Shown: piece after piece, positions 1-6,886 of the stretch | Layout of the letters: each line of letters opens with the position of its first letter | Numbering within the stretch: the stretch's first letter is position 1 | Program-made: the position numbers and the translations under genes | Notes under the pieces: generated by a model | What the model was told of the DNA's origin: nothing | Databases searched by the model: none | The model's input: the letters and a program-made list of their open reading frames with translations, nothing else | Assembly (NCBI GenBank): GCA_964534335.1 | Contig: CAZHPS010000196.1 | Span: forward strand, 1 to 11,558 | Source: JAABRU01 sp964534335 | GTDB taxonomy: Bacteria > Desulfobacterota > Desulfobacteria > Desulfobacterales > Desulfococcaceae | Direction: 5' to 3' | DNA length: 11,558 nt

Positions 1-52
1 AAATTATATAATAAATTTAATATAGTTATATCAAAATCCTAAAAACGTGTTA

Positions 53-98
53 ACATTGTTCATAATTTTCTCCTTGTGTGTAAAATTATGGACAATGT
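53..98. repeat. 17-bp inverted repeat (hairpin) in AT-rich leader
   Basis: The arms at 53-69 and 82-98 are complementary over 17 positions with a single T/G mismatch (a G-U pair in RNA). They enclose a 12-nt loop at 70-81. No T-run follows either arm, so it is not a standard terminator. It lies 30 nt before the attC-like site and could be a remnant of a mobile element or an RNA structure. The function is unknown. Confidence 0.6.
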
Positions 99-127
99 AA
101 ATCAGAATCAGTATGTTGTTAACAAAC

Positions 128-176
128 ATCTAACCATCAGTTGCAGCGGACGTAGCCGCTGAACATGGTGTTATAC
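128..176 (+). other. attC-like integron recombination site (putative, isolated)
   Basis: The sequence has the layout of a folded attC site. An R''-like box ATCTAAC (128-134, fits RYYYAAC) is followed by a 5-nt unpaired spacer (135-139). The L'' arm (140-149) pairs with the L' arm (156-164) over 9 bp with one extra unpaired G at 143. The terminal loop is 6 nt (150-155). A second 5-nt spacer (165-169) and an R'-like box GTTATAC (170-176) complete it. An unpaired base in the L arm and paired unpaired spacers are hallmarks of attC. At 49 nt it is shorter than most described sites, and R' departs from GTTRRRY at one base. No integrase and no second site are visible, so it may be a relic or a look-alike. 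Confidence 0.55.
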
Positions 177-207
177 GCCAAATTCAACTTAAGAATGGAG
201 TATGTTA

Positions 208-1284
208 ATGCAGTTGTCTGATTTGGGATGGAACACATTTTTTAATGAAAATTTTGAAATTTTTCGGGATCAGGATTACACTCCTATGCGGATAATACGG
301 GAAAACCGCAAAAAATATCTTGGGATTAATGAACTTGGAGAATATCCATGCGAAATATCCGGTAAATTCAGATTTAATTCAGACAGTAAAAGCAATTTTC
401 CAGCAGTTGGTGACTGGGTTGGGGTTTCAGTTCTGCAAAATGAAAAAAAAGCGATGATACATACGCTTTTACCAAGAAAGAGTGCATTCAGCCGCAAAGT
501 TGCCGGAAAGATTGCTGATGAACAGATCGTTGCAGCCAACATTGATGTTGTATTTATTGTAAGCGGTTTGGATTTTAACTATAATTTAAGACGCATTGAA
601 AGATACATCTCTTTGGCCTGGGAGAGCGGAGCGGTTCCGGTTATTCTGTTAAACAAAGCTGATCTCTGCAATGAAAGTGAAATCAGAAAAAATGAAGTTG
701 AATCAATTGCTTTTGGCATTGATGTGCATACTGTCAGTGCATTGCAGAATACCGGTTTGGAAATTTTGAACAAATATATCACAGCAGGAAAAACCGCTGC
801 ATTTCTGGGTTCATCAGGCGTTGGGAAATCTACAATAATCAATTTACTTTTGGGAATTAAACGCCAGCAGGTGAAAGAAGTCAGTGAACTGGGGAGCAGA
901 GGCAGACATACGACAACTTCCCGTGAATTATTTTTACTGCCCGGAGGGGGTATGGTAATTGATACTCCCGGAATGAAAGAATTGCAGGTCTGGGGAGATG
1001 AGGAAGGATTGGAACATGCTTTTGAGGATATTGAATCATTAGCCGCAAATTGCCGTTTCCGTGACTGCAAACATGAAAATGAGCCGGATTGTGCGATTCA
1101 AAAAGCACTTAACAATGGTACGTTAGCTCAAAAACGTTTTGAAAATTATTTAAAATTGAAAAAGGAATTTGCATTTATTTCAAATCGGGTTACAATGAAA
1201 GCAAATGCTGTGGAAAAATTGCGCTGGAAAAAAATAAGTCAGCTTGTAAAAACTCTTAAAAAGGACAAAAGCAGTAACAGTTGA
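208..1284 (+). CDS. rsgA: Ribosome small-subunit-dependent GTPase A (RsgA/YjeQ family)
   Basis: RsgA is a circularly permuted GTPase that binds the 30S subunit late in assembly and releases maturation factors on GTP hydrolysis. The permuted order is visible: an N-terminal OB-like region (about residues 30-90), then G4 NKAD (149-152), then the P-loop GSSGVGKS (201-208), a threonine-rich G2 region, and G3 DTPG (252-255). A C-terminal zinc knuckle follows with Cys282, Cys287, His289 and Cys295 in the family spacing C-x4-C-x-H-x5-C. An ATG at 202 is also in frame, but the GGAG at 197-200 lies 7 nt before ATG 208 and only 1 nt before ATG 202, so 208 is preferred (358 aa). The gene is visibly richer in A+T than the genes downstream and sits 31 nt after an attC-like site, which hints at separate acquisition. 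A clear terminator is not visible after it. The family assignment is firm; whether this is the primary or a second RsgA of the cell cannot be told. Confidence 0.93.
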   Translation: MQLSDLGWNTFFNENFEIFRDQDYTPMRIIRENRKKYLGINELGEYPCEISGKFRFNSDSKSNFPAVGDWVGVSVLQNEKKAMIHTLLPRKSAFSRKVAGKIADEQIVAANIDVVFIVSGLDFNYNLRRIERYISLAWESGAVPVILLNKADLCNESEIRKNEVESIAFGIDVHTVSALQNTGLEILNKYITAGKTAAFLGSSGVGKSTIINLLLGIKRQQVKEVSELGSRGRHTTTSRELFLLPGGGMVIDTPGMKELQVWGDEEGLEHAFEDIESLAANCRFRDCKHENEPDCAIQKALNNGTLAQKRFENYLKLKKEFAFISNRVTMKANAVEKLRWKKISQLVKTLKKDKSSNS

Positions 1285-1464
1285 TATGATTTTTTGTTCA
1301 TTTTCACCTCCGTCTGTCAGGCATTACGCCCAGTCCGTTGTTTTATCCGGAAATTCAATTCAGCATTAATTGTGCAGCACTACCAAAAACGTTGCAATTA
1401 CAGTAATATTTCACTTGGGAATGAGATCTGCAGGATATTTTTGATCTATTGAAATCAGGATAAT

Positions 1465-3123
1465 ATGAATTTTTTCAGCATCATTTTTTCTATAGCATTT
1501 TCCATCTGCATCATCGGTATCATCTGCAGGATTTTCATCTGGTTTTTCCGCCATGTACAGACAGAACACCGTGCATATTTTTTGACGCGAATCAGTGAAA
1601 GCCTGCGCGGAATCATCTCTCTGCTGACCGTACCGGATATTCTCCGCTTACTCCGGAACTTCCTTGCACATGTCCTTTTCCAATTGCACATCCTCAAAGA
1701 AGATAAACTCCGCTGGTTCATGCACATAAGCCTTTGCTATGGATTTCTCTTTCTGCTTTTTTTTCATGCACTGGATGATCAGATTACTGTCCGATTTTTC
1801 CCCGGATATGTCTCTACTCTGAATCCCTTTATGTTCCTCAGAAATTTATTTGGATTTCTGGTCATCTGCGGCATTGGTATTGCTGTGTACCGGCGACTGA
1901 CCATCAGCAGTCTGCGCTCAACAAACCGCAAAAGCGACTGGGCCGCTCTGCTTGTCCTGTTTCTGATCATGTTTTCCGGTTTTCTGCTGGAAAGTGTTAA
2001 GATTCTTTCCCCTGCCATTTTCCGTGAAATGGCAATGGATTATGCAGGAACAGATGATCCCGCTGATCTTCTTCCATTAAAAACTCTCTGGGCAAAAAAT
2101 TTTGGTGTGGTCTTTCCTGAAGATATTGACACCAATAAACCCACTCTCCTGGAAGAGGGAAAAATCTTTCATGAGGAAAGCTGCGCTGTCTGCCATGTAA
2201 AACCGGATGCTGCTTTTGTTTCTTATTTCATGTCCAAATTCTTACGTCCCATTGCCAAAATACTCAGCATATTCCGTGCTGATCATCTTCTTTGGCATGT
2301 GCATATCCTCATCTGTTTTGCAGCACTGGCCTGGCTGCCTTTCAGCAAGTTTTTTCATATTATTTCCACACCGATGAATTTGCTGGGGGAGAAAACAGAA
2401 GACACATATGCAGAACCGGAAATTGTTCGGGCTTTGGGCATGGACGCGTGCACCCATTGCGGCATTTGCAGCCAGTATTGCAGTGTGGTTCCGTCTTGGA
2501 AAGTGCTGGGCAATCCGGATATTCTGCCTTCGGAAAAACTGGCATCTTTGAAAAAACTCACATCACTGCTCCCTTTTCCGGAAAAAACCGAAAAAAAACT
2601 CAAACAGTTTGCAGAAGGCATTGTTATCTGCACCGAATGTGGCAGATGCACGGAGCTTTGTCCATCCGGCATAAATCTGCAGGAACTCTGGCAGGCTTCC
2701 AAAAAAGAACTGCTCCATATGCGGATGAGCGAACCGCATCGGCAGATACGCAAGCATACGGTCAATGAATGGTCATCTTTGTTAAAAGAAACTGCTCCGG
2801 ATAAAGAAAGGAAGGAGATCCATCTCAATCTCACTGACCGGCCCGAAACCTTCTGGGCATGTGTGCAATGCACCATCTGCACCAATGTATGCCCTGTGGT
2901 TGCGGCATCGGATGATCCCAAAAGTGATTTGGATCTCACTCCCCAGCAGATTATGAATCTCATGCGTCTGCAGATGACAGACATGGCACTTGGCGCGCGC
3001 ATGGTCTGGGACTGCGTAACCTGCTATATGTGCCAGGAACACTGCCCCCAGGGCGTGCGCGTGGCTGATGTGCTGTACGAATTACGGAATATAGCCACTG
3101 AACGTATGCGCGTTAAAAACTGA
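1465..3123 (+). CDS. Membrane HdrE/NarI-like cytochrome b fused to two [4Fe-4S] dicluster (HdrC-type) domains, with a haem-c motif
   Basis: This 552-aa protein combines a membrane redox domain with soluble iron-sulfur domains. Hydrophobic segments at about 3-28, 86-103, 124-142, 158-178 and 275-297 give five membrane spans. The last carries the His-x-His and PFSKxxH pattern (H278, H280, H298) typical of NarI, DsrM and HdrE haem-b subunits. The loop between spans four and five contains CAVCH (240-244), a c-type haem attachment motif. With the Fe-S part in the cytoplasm, five spans place this loop in the periplasm, where haem c is attached. The C-terminal half holds four CxxCxxCxxxC motifs starting at C329, C389, C466 and C517; the last pair closely resembles HdrC. 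The next gene encodes the HdrB-like partner. Likely role (inference): electron transfer between menaquinone or periplasmic cytochromes and the HdrB-like subunit. It differs from QmoC, where HdrC precedes HdrE. The start is supported by AGGA at 1457-1460. The physiological partner is unknown. Confidence 0.85.
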   Translation: MNFFSIIFSIAFSICIIGIICRIFIWFFRHVQTEHRAYFLTRISESLRGIISLLTVPDILRLLRNFLAHVLFQLHILKEDKLRWFMHISLCYGFLFLLFFHALDDQITVRFFPGYVSTLNPFMFLRNLFGFLVICGIGIAVYRRLTISSLRSTNRKSDWAALLVLFLIMFSGFLLESVKILSPAIFREMAMDYAGTDDPADLLPLKTLWAKNFGVVFPEDIDTNKPTLLEEGKIFHEESCAVCHVKPDAAFVSYFMSKFLRPIAKILSIFRADHLLWHVHILICFAALAWLPFSKFFHIISTPMNLLGEKTEDTYAEPEIVRALGMDACTHCGICSQYCSVVPSWKVLGNPDILPSEKLASLKKLTSLLPFPEKTEKKLKQFAEGIVICTECGRCTELCPSGINLQELWQASKKELLHMRMSEPHRQIRKHTVNEWSSLLKETAPDKERKEIHLNLTDRPETFWACVQCTICTNVCPVVAASDDPKSDLDLTPQQIMNLMRLQMTDMALGARMVWDCVTCYMCQEHCPQGVRVADVLYELRNIATERMRVKN

Positions 3124-3305
3124 AACAGTTGCATTGTCAAATCTGATGGATTTCATACCAATTCGCTTTTAAAACATGGACATACCAAATTCTGTCTTTC
3201 GTTCTGTCCGTATCTTTCGCGGTTAAGAAATGCACTCGTCCGGAAACTTTTCCGATCTGCTGACAGATGCCCGGCAGTCAGAACCCAGTATCCGCAACCA
3301 TTAAC

Positions 3306-3332
3306 CATTCAACATTAAGCATTCAACATTAA
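3306..3332. repeat. Two tandem 14-nt repeats abutting the hdrB start codon
   Basis: Two consecutive copies of CATTCAACATTAA plus one base lie at 3306-3319 and 3320-3333, directly before and touching ATG 3333. A related ACCATTAACC stretch precedes them. No Shine-Dalgarno sequence is present between the repeats and the ATG. Simple repeats of this look are often dispersed in intergenic DNA; here it has displaced or replaced the normal ribosome-binding region. Confidence 0.65.
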
Positions 3333-4187
3333 ATGAAATACGCTTATTTTCCGGGATGCAAAATCCCGACCCATCTTCCTGAATACGACATCGCGACCCG
3401 TGCTGTGCTGGATCATCTGGGCGTGCGTCTGATCGATCTGCGTTTCAACTGCTGCGGTTATCCTGTACGGCACAGAAGTCTTGAGGCATCTGCTTTGTCC
3501 GGAGCACGGAATCTGGCACTGGCCCGGCAGGAGCATCTTGGCATTGTAACGCCCTGCAAATGCTGTTACGGAAATCTCAAACATGCACAATACTGGATGA
3601 AACAGCATCCCCGGTTGCGGAATAAGATCAACGGAATACTTGCTGAGGAAGGCTTGGAATGGAAAGAGGATGTCCGGGTGATTCATCTGCTCACCCTGCT
3701 GGCAGAGGATATTGGAACCGATGCCATCCGAGCGCGTGTGACAAATCCCCTGCATGGTCTGAAAGTGGCTGCGCATTACGGATGTCATGGGCTTCGGCCT
3801 GACAATGTGGTGCAGTTTGACAATCCTCTGTCTCCCACAATTTTTGAAAACCTGATCTCTGCCATTGGTGCGGAACCTGTCAACTGGCCCCTGCGTCTTG
3901 AATGCTGCGGCAATCCCCTATGGGAAAAAAACAGCCGGCTTTCTGTAAAACTTATGAACCGCAAACTTGCCAATGCAGCAGAATCCGGAGCGGATGTGCT
4001 GGCAACAGCCTGCACTTACTGCCAGATTCAGTTTGACAAAATCCGGAACCGACTGCCGGAAAAAGAGCGGAAACATCCTGAACTTGAATCCGTTCTTTAT
4101 GTGCAGTTGCTGGGGAGGAGTATGGGATGGGAGCGGAACAGCATACAAGATAGGGCAAGGCCAAATAAAATAAGTAGGGTTCCATAA
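3333..4187 (+). CDS. HdrB-like CCG-domain iron-sulfur protein (heterodisulfide reductase subunit B family)
   Basis: The 284-aa product has the two cysteine-rich CCG domains that in HdrB bind noncubane iron-sulfur clusters acting on disulfides. The first has C9, C40-C41, C75 and C78; the second has C151, C191-C192, C227 and C230. The N-terminus MKYAYFPGC is the typical HdrB beginning, which supports ATG 3333 even though no ribosome-binding site is visible. It follows the HdrE-HdrC-type gene by 209 nt on the same strand and is its probable partner, supplying the site where electrons meet a thiol or disulfide. The true substrate is unknown; in bacteria such proteins need not use CoM-S-S-CoB. The C-terminus is odd: after the conserved-looking VLYVQLLGRSMG (255-266) the last 18 residues are polar, and the TAA stop at 4185-4187 lies inside the terminal repeat of a MITE-like element. 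The original end may therefore have been replaced by the insertion. Confidence 0.88.
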   Translation: MKYAYFPGCKIPTHLPEYDIATRAVLDHLGVRLIDLRFNCCGYPVRHRSLEASALSGARNLALARQEHLGIVTPCKCCYGNLKHAQYWMKQHPRLRNKINGILAEEGLEWKEDVRVIHLLTLLAEDIGTDAIRARVTNPLHGLKVAAHYGCHGLRPDNVVQFDNPLSPTIFENLISAIGAEPVNWPLRLECCGNPLWEKNSRLSVKLMNRKLANAAESGADVLATACTYCQIQFDKIRNRLPEKERKHPELESVLYVQLLGRSMGWERNSIQDRARPNKISRVP

Positions 4188-4343
4188 ATTTTCGTGTATA
4201 AAGTTTTCAGGATGTCCGGATCGGGGTTTCCCACAGAGAACACAGAGAAAAAAACACCCGCAGAGGACACAGAGGAAAAAATTATGTTTATTAAGGACTG
4301 TTCCATAAATTTTATACCCGAAAATTTATGGAAGGTTACTTAT
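4170..4343. mobile_element. MITE-like element, 174 bp, with 30-bp terminal inverted repeats
   Basis: The left end (4170-4199) and the reverse complement of the right end (4314-4343) match at 26 of 30 positions, including an uninterrupted 15-nt core TTCCATAAATTTTCG. Next to the right end is another partial copy, making a perfect 13-bp hairpin (4301-4313 with 4321-4333, 7-nt loop). There is no coding potential inside. A 40-nt stretch from the left end (4171-4210) recurs at 8215-8254 with three differences, so it belongs to a repeated family. I could not define a target-site duplication. Non-autonomous transposition by a transposase elsewhere is an inference. Confidence 0.65.
4231..4275. repeat. 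CACAGAG-type short repeats inside the MITE-like element
   Basis: Two related copies, 4231-4250 and 4258-4275, each carry two ACAGAG or GCAGAG units 9 nt apart. This purine-rich pattern resembles simple intergenic repeats seen in many bacterial genomes (from general knowledge). It forms the middle of the MITE-like element and is absent from the second copy near 8214, so it was either inserted into this copy or lost from the other. Confidence 0.5.
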
Positions 4344-4452
4344 ATCTGTAATCCGGAACACCTTCTGGTGATTGCTGCTGTTCCCAGAAAGAGAACTGCT
4401 GAAAAACGTACGGCAGCCGGTTTGATCCTATCCGGCTTTCTTTGCAGGCAGT

Positions 4453-4494
4453 AAAAAAGGGGAGAAAAGCTTTGTGCTTTTCCTCCCTTTTTTT
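4453..4494. terminator. Bidirectional rho-independent terminator
   Basis: An A-rich arm (4453-4470) pairs with a T-rich arm (4476-4494) over about 18 bp with two adjacent mismatches and a 5-nt loop. Runs of A and T flank both sides, so it can work in both directions. It lies 37 nt after the groEL stop on the minus strand and also closes the plus-strand hdr region. Confidence 0.85.
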
Positions 4495-4530
4495 GCAGAT
4501 GCGCCGGATGTTCAGGCAGTTGAATATGGA

Positions 4531-6156
4531 TTAATAGTCGTTATCCATGTCCTGCGAATCTGCTGATTTGTTTTTCTTTTTGGGCGGTTTTTCCGTAATC
4601 ATGGCCTCGGTGGTCAGCATCAGACCTGCAACAGATGCCGCATTCTGCAGGGCCAGACGCACGACTTTGGCCGGATCCATGACACCTGCGGCTATCAGGT
4701 TTTCATATTTCACGCTTGCAGCATTGAAACCGAAATCACCTTTGCCTTCCAGCACTTTGTTCAGCACAACCGAGCTTTCAAAACCCGCGTTTTCCGCAAT
4801 CTGGCGCAAAGGAGCGGTCAAAGCATTTTTCAGCAGGGAAAGGCCGTGTTTTTCCTCATCGCTGACAGAAATTTTGTCCAGCGCGGTCACGCACCGGCTC
4901 AGGGCAACACCGCCGCCCGGAACAATGCCTTCTTCCACAGCAGCGCGTGTCGCGTTCAGCGCGTTTTCCACACGGGGTTTCTTTTCCTTCATCTCGGTTT
5001 CGGTGGCAGCACCGATACGGATAACAGCCACACCGCCCGCGAGTTTTGCCAGACGCTCCTGCAGTTTCTCTTTGTCATAATCAGAAGTGGTTTCTTCGAT
5101 CTGGGCCCGAAGCTGACGCATCCGGCCTTCCAAAGCCTTTTTGGTTCCCGCTCCGTCCACGATGGTGGTATTGTCCTTGTCAATCCTGACAGATTTGCAT
5201 TTGCCCAGATCGCTAAGTTTCACGGTCTCGAGTTTGACACCCACTTCTTCGGAAATCACCTGACCGCCGGTCAGAATCGCGATATCCTCCAGCATGGCCT
5301 TGCGCCGGTCACCAAATCCCGGAGCTTTGACTGCAGCGACTTTCAGTGTTCCCCGCAGCTTGTTGACAATCAGGGTGGCAAGGGCTTCCCCTTCCACATC
5401 CTCGGCAATAATCAGCAGGGGTTTGCCGGAACGGGCAACGGATTCCAGAACAGGAACCATATCTTTGAGGCTGGAGATTTTCTTCTCATGGATGAGAATA
5501 TAGGGTTCTTCCAGTTCTGCAACCAGTTTTTCAGCGTTGGTGACAAAATAGGGGGATGTATAGCCCCGGTCAAACTGCATACCTTCCACCATATCCAGGG
5601 TGGTTTCCATGCTTTTGGCTTCCTCAACTGTGATGACGCCCTCTTTTCCCACCTTTTCCATAGCTTCCGAGAGCATTCTTCCTATCTCTGCGTCATTGTT
5701 AGCGGAAATCGAGGCCACCTGCGCGATTTCATTTTTGCTTTCAACTTTTCTGGAGATGTTTTTCAGCTCCGCGACAACAGCGGTGACACCCTTGTCCAGA
5801 CCGCGTTTGAGGGACATGGGATTGCACCCGGCTGCAACCAGTTTCTGGCCTTCCCGGAAAATGGCCTGGGCCAGAACAGTGGCTGTGGTTGTGCCGTCTC
5901 CGGCAGTGTCACTGGTCTTTTTCGCAACTTCCTTGACCATCTGCGCGCCCATGTTCTCAAATTTCTGTTCCAGTTCAATATCTTTGGCAACGCTCACGCC
6001 GTCTTTTGTCACATTGGGAGAGCCAAAGGATTTTTCCAGCACAACATTTTTTCCTTTGGGTCCCAGGGTCACCTTTACCGCGTTGGCAAGGGTGTTGACA
6101 CCCCTGAGCATGTGCTCACGGGCTTTGTCACTGTATGCAATCATCTTTGCAGCCAT
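4531..6156 (-). CDS. groEL: Chaperonin GroEL (Hsp60), with Asn at the Asp398 position
   Basis: GroEL forms a double-ring ATP-driven folding chamber capped by GroES. The 541-aa product aligns with E. coli numbering without gaps up to at least residue 398: LGPKG (31-35), D52, D87 in DGTTT, apical substrate-binding residues Y199, Y203, F204 and L237, and GGG at 414-416. The residue expected to be Asp398, which activates the attacking water in ATP hydrolysis, is Asn398 (codon AAC, in VENALNATR). The C-terminus also differs: there is no Gly-Gly-Met tail, but a charged end with KPPKKKNK and DMDNDY. The start chosen (ATG 6154-6156) gives the standard MAAK beginning and has GGAGG 10 nt upstream; an in-frame upstream ATG would add ten unlikely residues. 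It follows groES by 19 nt, in one operon. Family assignment is certain; how active the ATPase is remains open. Confidence 0.98.
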   Translation of the reverse strand: MAAKMIAYSDKAREHMLRGVNTLANAVKVTLGPKGKNVVLEKSFGSPNVTKDGVSVAKDIELEQKFENMGAQMVKEVAKKTSDTAGDGTTTATVLAQAIFREGQKLVAAGCNPMSLKRGLDKGVTAVVAELKNISRKVESKNEIAQVASISANNDAEIGRMLSEAMEKVGKEGVITVEEAKSMETTLDMVEGMQFDRGYTSPYFVTNAEKLVAELEEPYILIHEKKISSLKDMVPVLESVARSGKPLLIIAEDVEGEALATLIVNKLRGTLKVAAVKAPGFGDRRKAMLEDIAILTGGQVISEEVGVKLETVKLSDLGKCKSVRIDKDNTTIVDGAGTKKALEGRMRQLRAQIEETTSDYDKEKLQERLAKLAGGVAVIRIGAATETEMKEKKPRVENALNATRAAVEEGIVPGGGVALSRCVTALDKISVSDEEKHGLSLLKNALTAPLRQIAENAGFESSVVLNKVLEGKGDFGFNAASVKYENLIAAGVMDPAKVVRLALQNAASVAGLMLTTEAMITEKPPKKKNKSADSQDMDNDY

Positions 6157-6175
6157 GTTTTCATTTCCTCCGTAT

Positions 6176-6466
6176 TTATTCTGCAAAAACTGCCAGAATA
6201 TCGTTTTCTCTCATAAAGGTGTGATCCACACCGTCAATTTTAATGTCTGATCCGGAATACTTGGCAAACAAAACCCGATCTCCTGCTTTCACATCCAGAG
6301 GTGTCCGGGTTCCGTCTTCTTTCATAATGCCAGGGCCGGCAGCTATGACTTTGCCTTCCTGGGGTTTTTCCTTTGCTGTATCCGGGATAATAATGCCGCC
6401 AGCGGTTTTCTGCTCTGCCTCGGTTCTGACTACCAGTACTCTGTCATTCAGGGGTCTGATTTTCAT
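6176..6466 (-). CDS. groES: Co-chaperonin GroES (Hsp10)
   Basis: The 96-aa product has the usual GroES length and begins MKIRPLNDRV. The mobile loop with the hydrophobic tripeptide that docks on GroEL is GGIII (23-27). The roof and barrel strands follow, with AGDRVLFAKYSG (61-72) near the end. It caps the GroEL ring and closes the folding chamber in the cytoplasm. An in-frame ATG 18 nt upstream (6482-6484) would overlap the ribosome-binding site GGAGG, so the MKI start is preferred. It is the first gene of the groESL operon. No CIRCE element (TTAGCACTC-N9-GAGTGCTAA) is visible upstream, so HrcA control is not supported by the sequence. Confidence 0.97.
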   Translation of the reverse strand: MKIRPLNDRVLVVRTEAEQKTAGGIIIPDTAKEKPQEGKVIAAGPGIMKEDGTRTPLDVKAGDRVLFAKYSGSDIKIDGVDHTFMRENDILAVFAE

Positions 6467-6502
6467 TTCTGATCTGTCCTCCATTGCAAATTCACATAAG
6501 AA

Positions 6503-6616
6503 ATTCCGTTTTTTGGGGTTTCAGTGTCCAGGTTTCAGTTATAATGACACCTTAAACCTCTCATACCGGTGTTCAGTACAGTCCCGCGCCTGAAACCTGA
6601 AACCTTTTAACGGAAT
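6503..6616. repeat. Inverted-repeat element in the groES 5' leader
   Basis: The ends 6503-6524 and 6597-6616 are imperfect inverted repeats: ATTCCGTT, a short variable A/T stretch, then GGTTTCAG, mirrored on the right. Each end has a second inner copy of GGTTTCAG or its complement (6531-6538 and 6589-6597). No open reading frame lies inside. It sits between groES and the most likely promoter region, so it would be transcribed as a long-range hairpin in the groES leader. It could be a small mobile repeat or an RNA regulatory structure; the repeat-like GTTTCAGG units favour the first. Confidence 0.5.
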
Positions 6617-6673
6617 ATCCTTTTTTTTAAGATAAATAAAAATCCTGTACATTCACCAAGTCGCTTTTGGGTA

Positions 6674-6728
6674 AATAATTACGCATGAATATTTTTTGTC
6701 AAGACGGTGAATATTTTTTTTGACAAAT
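6674..6728 (-). promoter_or_regulatory. Candidate groES promoter with two 22-nt-spaced direct repeats
   Basis: On the minus strand TTGACA (6702-6697) is a perfect -35 hexamer, but the hexamer at 17-nt spacing (ATTATT, 6679-6674) is a poor -10. The plus strand shows two copies of TGAATATTTTTT followed by TGTCAA or TGACAA, at 6686-6703 and 6708-6728. A repeat on the same helical face could bind a regulator or simply be a duplicated promoter box. No sigma-32-type CTTGAA/CCCCAT pair was found. Confidence 0.3.
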
Positions 6729-6886
6729 CTTCCCCGTATTTCTGAAAGAAGGGGGCATATGACATAAAATTCTGAATTCCATGAATATCAGCACATCAGG
6801 CCTGTTTTTCGGGATTTTTTATCTCTGTTCCGTGTCTTCCGGGGAGCCTGAACTTTTGCGTTCAGAAAAAAAGATAAAAATTTTCA

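Noticed and set aside
1285..1464. Second attC after rsgA that would make it a complete gene cassette
   Set aside because: No RYYYAAC/GTTRRRY pair with a matching stem was found in this interval.
2292..3042. Overlapping open frames on both strands within the HdrE-HdrC-type gene
   Set aside because: They lie fully inside a gene with four intact cysteine motifs and show no family features of their own.
4846..6250. Long plus-strand open frames opposite groEL
   Set aside because: They are antisense to a clearly conserved groEL, have low-complexity Phe/His- or Ser-rich translations and no ribosome-binding sites.
6467..6780. CIRCE operator or sigma-32 promoter before groES
   Set aside because: Neither the TTAGCACTC/GAGTGCTAA dyad nor a CTTGAA/CCCCAT pair is present on inspection.
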